Assembly (NCBI GenBank): GCA_902578305.1
Contig: CACHCK010000001.1
Span: forward strand, 325,746-362,254
Reading direction: 5' to 3'
Origin: an uncultured Pelagibacteraceae bacterium
Lineage (GTDB): Bacteria > Pseudomonadota > Alphaproteobacteria > Pelagibacterales > AG-422-B15
Length of the DNA: 36,509 nucleotides
The position numbers and the translations under genes were made by a program. Below, piece by piece: positions 31,908 through 36,509 of this stretch (within the stretch, counting starts at the first letter, position 1; the number at the start of each line of letters is the position of its first letter). The notes under the pieces were generated by a model. The model was not told where the DNA came from, did no database searches, and saw nothing but the letters and a program-made list of their open reading frames with translations.

Positions 31908-32788
31908 TAAACTTTTTTGACCTCAGCTTTATCTGAGAATAATCCTCTTGGATAAATAATTAATGTTAAAATAAGAACGAGGTAAGCAGATATTTCTCTC
32001 ACTCCCTCAAATAAATAATTTTCGTAAGTTCCACATAATTGTTCGACAATACCAATTATAATACCACCAACAATTGCTCCAGGTATTGATCCAAATCCTC
32101 CTAGAACAGCTGCAGCAAAAGCTTTTAAACCAATCAATGATATTGATGTGTCAACCAAAGTAATTGGTGCAAGTAGTACACCCGCAACGGCGGCAACACC
32201 TGCAGATATTGACCATATTAATGAAAAAATAAATTTAACTGGTATTCCCATATAATAGGCAGCTAATTGGTTTTCTGAAGATGCCCTCATAGCCACACCA
32301 ATTTTTGAAAATGTAAAAAAGAAATATAGCGCAGACATTAAAATTGCAGTCCCAACAATTATAGAGAGGTTCACGTATGAAATTATAAGACCGTTAAACT
32401 CAGTTATTTTTCCAGAAAATGGTGTACTGAATGAAAATATATCAGTTCCCCAATAAATTGATGCAAAGCCTCTAAAAATAAAGCCTAAACCGATAGTTAG
32501 CATTACTGTTGCAAATGCAGGTTGTCCAATAATCTGTCTCACGACAACTGCGTCTAAGAAAAAACCAAATACAGCAATAATTAAGACAGTAAGAGCGAAT
32601 CCAGTGAGGTAGTCCATTCCTAAAATGCCAATAAGCGAGTAGGCTACGAATGCTCCGAGCATAAGAATATCGCCTTGAGCAAAGTTAATTGTCTCAGTTG
32701 CTTTGTAGATCAAAACAAAGCCGAGAGCGACTAGTCCATAAATACAACCAGATGCTATTCCATCAATTAGTAATTGAATCAATTGCAT
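31907..32788 (-). CDS. livH: LivH-type ABC permease
   Basis: The 293-residue protein has about eight helices and LivH patterns. GIASGCIYGLVALGFVLIYKATETINFAQGD is at the N-terminus, VGTAILMSALYFFFTFSKIGVAMRAS is the coupling region, and GLKAFAAAVLGGFGSIPGAIVGGIIIGIVEQL is near the C-terminus. It heads the minus-strand livHMG operon. The 171-nt region before it contains the shared promoter space with the divergent membrane-protein operon. No binding-protein gene lies beside it, so the ones at 19093-21426 are the likely partners. Confidence 0.94.
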   Translation of the reverse strand: MQLIQLLIDGIASGCIYGLVALGFVLIYKATETINFAQGDILMLGAFVAYSLIGILGMDYLTGFALTVLIIAVFGFFLDAVVVRQIIGQPAFATVMLTIGLGFIFRGFASIYWGTDIFSFSTPFSGKITEFNGLIISYVNLSIIVGTAILMSALYFFFTFSKIGVAMRASSENQLAAYYMGIPVKFIFSLIWSISAGVAAVAGVLLAPITLVDTSISLIGLKAFAAAVLGGFGSIPGAIVGGIIIGIVEQLCGTYENYLFEGVREISAYLVLILTLIIYPRGLFSDKAEVKKV

Positions 32789-32826
32789 ATTTAACTTTCT
32801 TCAATAAATACTTTAACTATTTAGTT

Positions 32827-32836
32827 ATTGATCAAT
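32827..32836. promoter_or_regulatory. 10-bp palindrome in a divergent promoter gap
   Basis: ATTGATCAAT is a perfect palindrome 39 nt upstream of the LivH start codon, in the 171-nt gap shared with the divergent operon at 32960. A short operator is possible. Palindromes of this length are not rare in AT-rich DNA. Confidence 0.2.
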
Positions 32837-32959
32837 GAAATATACATTAAAAAAACCTAAGAAGTTATAAAAATTATGCGGTTTTTAATCAAATTTTAAC
32901 TTTCTTTTCATATATCAAGTTTTACAGTTCCATAAGTTTAAAATTAATAGGGGATTTAT

Positions 32960-33775
32960 ATGTTTAAAACTGATGACAGATTGATCCAAATTTGTCTCGG
33001 GATTTGTTATTTCATAGCAGCAATGTATGCCATGATTAACTTTTTCAATCCTGATTATCTCATTAACAGATATGGATCATTAGAAGCTACAGATACAAAC
33101 CGATGGTTTCTCGGTTGGTATGGAATGATGAATTTTGGCTTTGTGGCAGGCTTGATTTACATGGGCTATAAAGGATTGGATAGAGCCTTTTTTACCTATG
33201 CTGTTCCATTGGCAATTCTTTTTCTCATTTGGGGTATAGGTGGACAAATGTCTGTTCCTGAAAATGAGCAAAACTGGACAGCGGTAGGATTTTTTGTAAT
33301 CCAGTTAGTTGCTATTGTTATAGCGAGAGCGAGAGCTTTTGGAATGAATGTTGACTTCACAAAAGCTGAAAATATGTGGGGAACAAACGATAAGTTGTGT
33401 CAAACTATTTTATGGCTCGGCTTAATAACGCAAGCTTTCTTTGTTGTTAGCTATTTTATTAATCCTGACCAATTAATTACTGATACTCCAGGACTTGAAC
33501 TCAATGATGCATCTCAAAGGTTTGCTCTAGGTGTAATGTTCTTCTCGCTAGCTTGGACAATTGCATTGCTTTATCAGTTGAGAACTGGTTACAGCATGAG
33601 TTTGATTGTTACAGGCTTAATAACTTCAATAATGTTCTTTGCTGTATTTTTGAATTTTGCTGCAATGGGTACAACCACACTAAATGGTGAGGGAAATGCT
33701 CTGCTTGCAACAGCAATTATTGGTAATTTTGTCGGATCATTGATTTTATTTTTCCGACTTCAAGGAAATCATTAG
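32960..33775 (+). CDS. Eight-helix membrane protein made of two four-helix repeats
   Basis: The 271-residue protein is an internal duplication. Unit 1 (about 5-125) starts DDRLIQICLGICYFIAAMYAMINFFNP and continues to WGIGGQMSV. Unit 2 (about 140-265) starts NDKLCQTILWLGLITQAFFVVSYFINP. In each unit a charged lead-in (D-[RK]-L-x-Q) precedes four helices, and the first helix ends in (N/I)NP(D)xLI, followed by a polar loop and a GxM(M/F)F helix. No known family is recognised. It is the first gene of a two-gene operon; a second four-helix protein follows 8 nt downstream. Function unknown; sensor or small-molecule transport is possible. Confidence 0.75.
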   Translation: MFKTDDRLIQICLGICYFIAAMYAMINFFNPDYLINRYGSLEATDTNRWFLGWYGMMNFGFVAGLIYMGYKGLDRAFFTYAVPLAILFLIWGIGGQMSVPENEQNWTAVGFFVIQLVAIVIARARAFGMNVDFTKAENMWGTNDKLCQTILWLGLITQAFFVVSYFINPDQLITDTPGLELNDASQRFALGVMFFSLAWTIALLYQLRTGYSMSLIVTGLITSIMFFAVFLNFAAMGTTTLNGEGNALLATAIIGNFVGSLILFFRLQGNH

Positions 33776-33783
33776 GAGGTTTT

Positions 33784-34206
33784 ATGATTAAATTAGAAGA
33801 TAGACCATCGGTTATAATTCTGAGCATAATTACGTTCATAGCAGTGTTTTATGCTTTCATGTTTTTAACTGAAGGTGCTGCGACTGCGTTTATGGAAAGA
33901 ACAGGTGGACCAGCTCCTAATGAAGGAACATTATTCTTCATGGGATCGGTTGGATATATCTACCTTGGAATAGCAATCGCAAATGTAATGGCAATGATGG
34001 CTCCCGCGAGTCAATCAATGGTATTTTTCAGAGCAATGGTCATTATTACTTTTATTGCCGCTTTAAGAGCAATAGGTAATGCAATTATTGCTGATGAAAT
34101 ACTTACATATGCACCGTTAATAGCGACCATACTTGTTTATGTCGGATATGCAGTTGTCATGTCTCGAAATAAAGCTCGTCTTGGAACCCATTTCGGTTGG
34201 CTATAA
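33784..34206 (+). CDS. Four-helix membrane protein, 140 aa
   Basis: The 140-residue product has four helices (about 10-30, 45-70, 78-100 and 105-128) and a lead-in KLEDRPSVIILS that recalls the start of each repeat in the gene before it. The loop after helix 1 is Gly/Pro-rich (ERTGGPAPNEGT). It may be a single-unit relative of the duplicated upstream protein, but similarity is too low to be sure. An AGGAGG ribosome site lies 5 nt before the ATG. A 12-bp hairpin follows the stop codon and probably ends the transcript. Family and function unknown. Confidence 0.72.
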   Translation: MIKLEDRPSVIILSIITFIAVFYAFMFLTEGAATAFMERTGGPAPNEGTLFFMGSVGYIYLGIAIANVMAMMAPASQSMVFFRAMVIITFIAALRAIGNAIIADEILTYAPLIATILVYVGYAVVMSRNKARLGTHFGWL

Positions 34207-34216
34207 TTCTCTTTGA

Positions 34217-34246
34217 AGAGAGGGCTTCTTAACGGAAGCTCTCTCT
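34217..34246 (+). terminator. Hairpin after the four-helix gene, probable terminator
   Basis: A 12-bp stem (34217-34228 with 34235-34246) with a 6-nt loop and one G-U pair (in the plus-strand RNA) lies 10 nt after the stop codon. The immediate 3' flank is GAAAAACAT rather than a pure U tract, so it is a weak or factor-assisted terminator. Confidence 0.5.
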
Positions 34247-34357
34247 GAAAAACATCTTTATTTTCCATAAGCTTCTTAGTTTAAACAATTCATATCTATG
34301 GATTTTTTTTATTTCATTTAGCTTAATATACAAATTACCCTAATTGAAATAAGTGAA

Positions 34358-34407
34358 GAACTTCCCCATTTATATTTGGAAGGGTGGAGGATTAAATGAG
34401 GAAGTTC
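34358..34407. ncRNA. 15-bp hairpin with purine-rich loop in the plcP leader
   Basis: The arms 34358-34372 and 34393-34407 pair over 15 positions with one exception, position 34366 with 34399, which is A-C in plus RNA and G-U in minus RNA. The 20-nt loop shows GGAAGGGTGGAGG in the plus sense and CCTCC in the minus sense. In plus RNA the loop exposes a perfect Shine-Dalgarno and the stem holds the start codon of the ORF at 34396. In minus RNA it would be a hairpin displaying an anti-Shine-Dalgarno, like the cuckoo-type sRNAs of alphaproteobacteria. Confidence 0.45.
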
Positions 34408-34443
34408 AGTCTTCTGTCTAGTTACTCAATGATTAAATTATAA
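34396..34443 (+). CDS. Candidate 15-codon leader ORF (peptide MRKFSLLSSYSMIKL)
   Basis: GGAGG lies at 34386-34390, exactly 5 nt before the ATG, in the loop of the hairpin above. The frame runs 15 codons to a TAA. It precedes the PlcP-like gene by 129 nt, so it could be an upstream ORF that senses translation or simply chance. The ribosome site is stronger than that of most genes here. No regulatory amino-acid run is visible, apart from serine and leucine. Confidence 0.35.
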   Translation: MRKFSLLSSYSMIKL

Positions 34444-34452
34444 TTTTTAATT

Positions 34453-34537
34453 TTGTCATAAAAATTACAAGAATATTAAAATTTTATGACAGATTTCTAG
34501 AAAGTATGGCTTAACAAATCTTTCATAAATTATTGAT
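34453..34537. promoter_or_regulatory. Cluster of PHO-box-like half-sites upstream of the plcP-like gene
   Basis: TTGTCAT-AAAA lies at 34453-34463. ATGACAG at 34486-34492 is the exact reverse complement of the PhoB half-site CTGTCAT. CTTTCAT-AAAT follows at 34520-34530. TGTCATAAAA and TTTTATGACA also make a 10-bp inverted repeat (34454-34463 with 34482-34491). A GATAAT -10-like box lies at 34535-34540. No complete CTGTCAT-N4-CTGTCAT is present, so PhoB control is suggested but not shown. Confidence 0.4.
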
Positions 34538-34572
34538 AATGTAATGAAAATTGATTCTTTTTTACCAAATTT

Positions 34573-35391
34573 ATGGTCAACGAAAAAAATAATGTTATTC
34601 CTCTCTTAAAATATCGTTCTATATTTATTTCAGATATTCATTTAGGGTCAAAAGGCTGTCAAGCTGAACAGTTGCTTGATTTTTTAAAAAATACCAGATC
34701 AGATTACCTATACTTAGTTGGAGATATTATAGATGGGTGGCGACTTAAAAATAGATGGTACTGGCCACAAAGTCACAGTGATGTAATACAAAAAATTCTA
34801 AGAAAAGCACGGCATGGAACTAAAGTGTTTTATGTATCAGGAAATCATGATGAGCTTGTTAGAAAATTTGTGCCAATAACACTAGGCGAAATTAGAGTAG
34901 TAAATGAAATCAAACATAAGACAGTAGATGGATCTGAATATCTTATACTGCATGGAGACAAATTTGACTCAATTATCAATATCGCACCCTGGTTAGCCCA
35001 TCTTGGCGCTAGCGCATACGATTTAGCTTTATGGCTAAATAGAAGATTTAATCAATTAAGATTATTATTGGGTTTGAAATATTGGTCGCTTTCAAAGTAT
35101 CTGAAATTAAAAGTAAAAAATGCTGTTTCTTACATTAATAAGTACGAAGAAATAGTTGCAGGTTATGCAAAAAAGAAAAATCTAAAAGGAGTTATTTGCG
35201 GACATATTCATCATGCTTCACATCGAATAATAAATGGAGTTCATTACTATAATGATGGGGACTGGGTAGAAAGTTGCTCCTTTATGATAGAAAATTTTGA
35301 TGGATCAATGGAAATTCTTTTCTGGAAAGATATCGCTGAAAAGTATGAAATTATCAACAAACATAAGGACTCCGTAAAGGTATTAAGTTAA
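34573..35391 (+). CDS. plcP: Calcineurin-like metallophosphoesterase, probable PlcP-type phospholipase C (LpxH-like)
   Basis: The 272-residue protein has the full two-metal phosphoesterase set: D21-x-H23 (SDIHLG), G-D51-xx-D54, G-N91-H-D93, H127-G-D and the GHIH block with H211 and H213. It resembles annotated UDP-2,3-diacylglucosamine hydrolases. In marine and rhizobial bacteria the version paired with a glycosyltransferase is PlcP, which removes head groups from phospholipids under phosphate starvation to give diacylglycerol. The next gene is such a glycosyltransferase, starting directly at the stop codon. PHO-box-like half-sites upstream support the same idea. LpxH activity is the alternative. 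Confidence 0.8.
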   Translation: MVNEKNNVIPLLKYRSIFISDIHLGSKGCQAEQLLDFLKNTRSDYLYLVGDIIDGWRLKNRWYWPQSHSDVIQKILRKARHGTKVFYVSGNHDELVRKFVPITLGEIRVVNEIKHKTVDGSEYLILHGDKFDSIINIAPWLAHLGASAYDLALWLNRRFNQLRLLLGLKYWSLSKYLKLKVKNAVSYINKYEEIVAGYAKKKNLKGVICGHIHHASHRIINGVHYYNDGDWVESCSFMIENFDGSMEILFWKDIAEKYEIINKHKDSVKVLS

Positions 35392-36399
35392 TTGAAAATA
35401 CTCATCGCATCAGATGCATGGCTCCCTCAAATAAATGGTGTTGTCAGAACGTATCAAACACTTGGTGATAAACTTACAAGTCAAGGACATGAGGTTAGGT
35501 ACATAACTCCAGATAAATTTATTACAATTCCACTGATTATTTATCCTGAAATAAAACTTGCGATTAATCATTGGTTCAAAATTGGCGTGATCATTGAGAA
35601 GTTTAAGCCTGACTTTATACACGTTGCTACAGAGGGACCTATTGGCTTAGCGGTTAGGAATTATTGTTCAAAGAATAATTATGCGTTTACAACCTCGTAT
35701 TGTACAAAATTTCCTGAATATATAAACACGATGGCTAAGATACCTGTATCTTTTACATATAAAATTTTGAAATGGTTTCACAAAAATTCTAGCGCTGTAA
35801 TGGTATCCTCTTATTCAATTATAGATGAACTTAATTCACATGGAATTAAAAGAACAGTTAAATGGTCCAGGGGTGTTGATATTGAAGCCTTTCATCCGAA
35901 AAAAAAGATTGATCTCAATTTAGAAAAACCAATTTATTTATATGTAGGAAGAATATCTAAGGAAAAATCGCTAGAGGATTTTCTTAAACTAAATTTAAAA
36001 GGTACAAAATTACTTGTAGGTGATGGACCCTCTAAGAAAAAACTAGAGAAAAAATATTCTGATGCAGTTTTTGTAGGAGCTAAAAAAGGAAATGAATTAG
36101 CACAGTACTATGCGTCTTCAGATATCTTTGTATTCCCAAGTAAAACAGATACGTTTGGAATGGTCATGATTGAGGCTCTCGCCAGTGGACTTCCTGTGGC
36201 CGCATATCCTGTTCCAGGTCCAATTGATGTTTTTGATAATTTTAAACATAATTGTCTTGATCATAATTTGATTAATTCAATTGATAAGGCGAGAAAAGTG
36301 AGTCGTACAGATTGCATAAATTACAGTAAAAGATTTGATTGGCATGAGGTTTCTAAGCTTTTTTTGTCACATCAAACTGCATCACGCGTTGCAAAATAA
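35392..36399 (+). CDS. agt: GT4-family glycosyltransferase, probable Agt-type diacylglycerol glycosyltransferase
   Basis: The 335-residue GT-B enzyme has an N-terminal Rossmann half (MKILIASDAWLPQINGVVRTY) and a C-terminal half with IYLYVGRISKEKSL, LLVGDGP, FVGAKKGNELAQYYASSDIFVFPS and the EX7E-type region FGMVMIEALASGLPV. It resembles MgtA/SQD2-like transferases. In the PlcP-Agt system this partner adds glucose or glucuronate to diacylglycerol, making phosphorus-free glycolipids. It starts with TTG directly after the plcP stop (0 nt), so the pair is co-translated. Sugar donor and lipid acceptor are inferred from context, not shown by sequence. Confidence 0.8.
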   Translation: MKILIASDAWLPQINGVVRTYQTLGDKLTSQGHEVRYITPDKFITIPLIIYPEIKLAINHWFKIGVIIEKFKPDFIHVATEGPIGLAVRNYCSKNNYAFTTSYCTKFPEYINTMAKIPVSFTYKILKWFHKNSSAVMVSSYSIIDELNSHGIKRTVKWSRGVDIEAFHPKKKIDLNLEKPIYLYVGRISKEKSLEDFLKLNLKGTKLLVGDGPSKKKLEKKYSDAVFVGAKKGNELAQYYASSDIFVFPSKTDTFGMVMIEALASGLPVAAYPVPGPIDVFDNFKHNCLDHNLINSIDKARKVSRTDCINYSKRFDWHEVSKLFLSHQTASRVAK

Positions 36400-36509
36400 C
36401 AACACTTCAAAAAAATTTTTTTATACAGTAATTATCTTAATGAATTTGAAATAAAAAATTAATAATCAGAAATTAAATTGAAATAATTTTGAAATAAAAA
36501 AAAACGTTT
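36400..36509. other. AT-rich 3' flank, nothing definite
   Basis: The last 110 nt hold no gene start. AAAAAAATTTTTTT (36410-36423) could act as a weak terminator for the glycosyltransferase gene. Three copies of TTGAAATAA follow within 60 nt. No stronger feature is seen before the window ends. Confidence 0.4.

Noticed and set aside
32880-32920. Repeated TTAACTTTCTT near the livH start and before the divergent operon
   Set aside because: Two copies 100 nt apart in AT-rich DNA are likely chance; no symmetric or promoter spacing was found.
36410-36423. A7T7 palindrome after the glycosyltransferase
   Set aside because: AT-only stem is too weak to call a terminator with confidence.
1-36509. CRISPR array, tRNA, rRNA, IS element or prophage genes
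   Set aside because: No regular spaced repeats, cloverleaf sequences, transposase or phage genes were found on either strand.

Overview
The window is about 36.5 kb of AT-rich, densely coded bacterial chromosome with short gaps, many 1-4 nt gene overlaps, and several TTG/GTG starts. No tRNA, rRNA, insertion sequence, CRISPR array or prophage was seen. The gene content (DUF1192 and DUF805 proteins, a branched-chain amino-acid type ABC transporter, an AtuA-like protein, TauD, a PlcP/Agt-like pair) points to a streamlined marine alphaproteobacterium of the SAR11/HIMB59/AEGEAN-169 type. The exact lineage cannot be settled from this window.

Layout. 28-2245 (+): a small tail-anchored protein, a TauD dioxygenase, a CIA30-like secreted protein and a membrane protein, closed by a strong terminator. 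2246-2558 has no gene but carries four nested or serial inverted repeats that pair best as minus-strand RNA. 2559-2732 is a tiny zinc-ribbon gene. 2860-3723 (-) is an HSDL2-like short-chain dehydrogenase, divergent from a tight five-gene operon (3807-5564) of small barrel and cone-fold proteins: GYD, SnoaL-like, cupin, ABM-like and DUF3764-like. 5569-9663 holds small alpha-type genes, a methyltransferase, MsrA, a secreted HExxH protein and a fold-type II PLP enzyme. 9709-14182 is lipid and redox flavoured: Cfa, two paralogous secreted CxxC proteins of unknown function, a desaturase, a flavin reductase and a 58-aa CSSC peptide.

14635-24814 (+) is a long catabolic run: AtuA-like protein, LivF, acyl-CoA synthetase, two tandem LivK-type binding proteins, thiamine pyrophosphokinase, FAD monooxygenase, enoyl-CoA hydratase-family protein and a DinB-fold protein. 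The matching permease and second ATPase (LivH, LivM, LivG) lie about 9 kb away on the minus strand (30076-32788), so the transporter is complete but split. Between them are a MarR regulator, a nitronate monooxygenase, a DUF2237 protein, a PQQ-dependent sugar dehydrogenase and several membrane proteins.

32960-34206 encodes two multi-span proteins; the first is an internal duplication of a four-helix unit. The window ends with a metallophosphoesterase-glycosyltransferase pair (34573-36399) that fits the PlcP-Agt phospholipid-replacement system of marine bacteria. Its unusual 366-nt leader carries PHO-box-like half-sites, a 15-bp hairpin and a 15-codon ORF with a perfect ribosome binding site. 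Together with Cfa and the desaturase, this gives the window a membrane-lipid remodelling theme beside uptake and breakdown of branched or acyclic carbon compounds.
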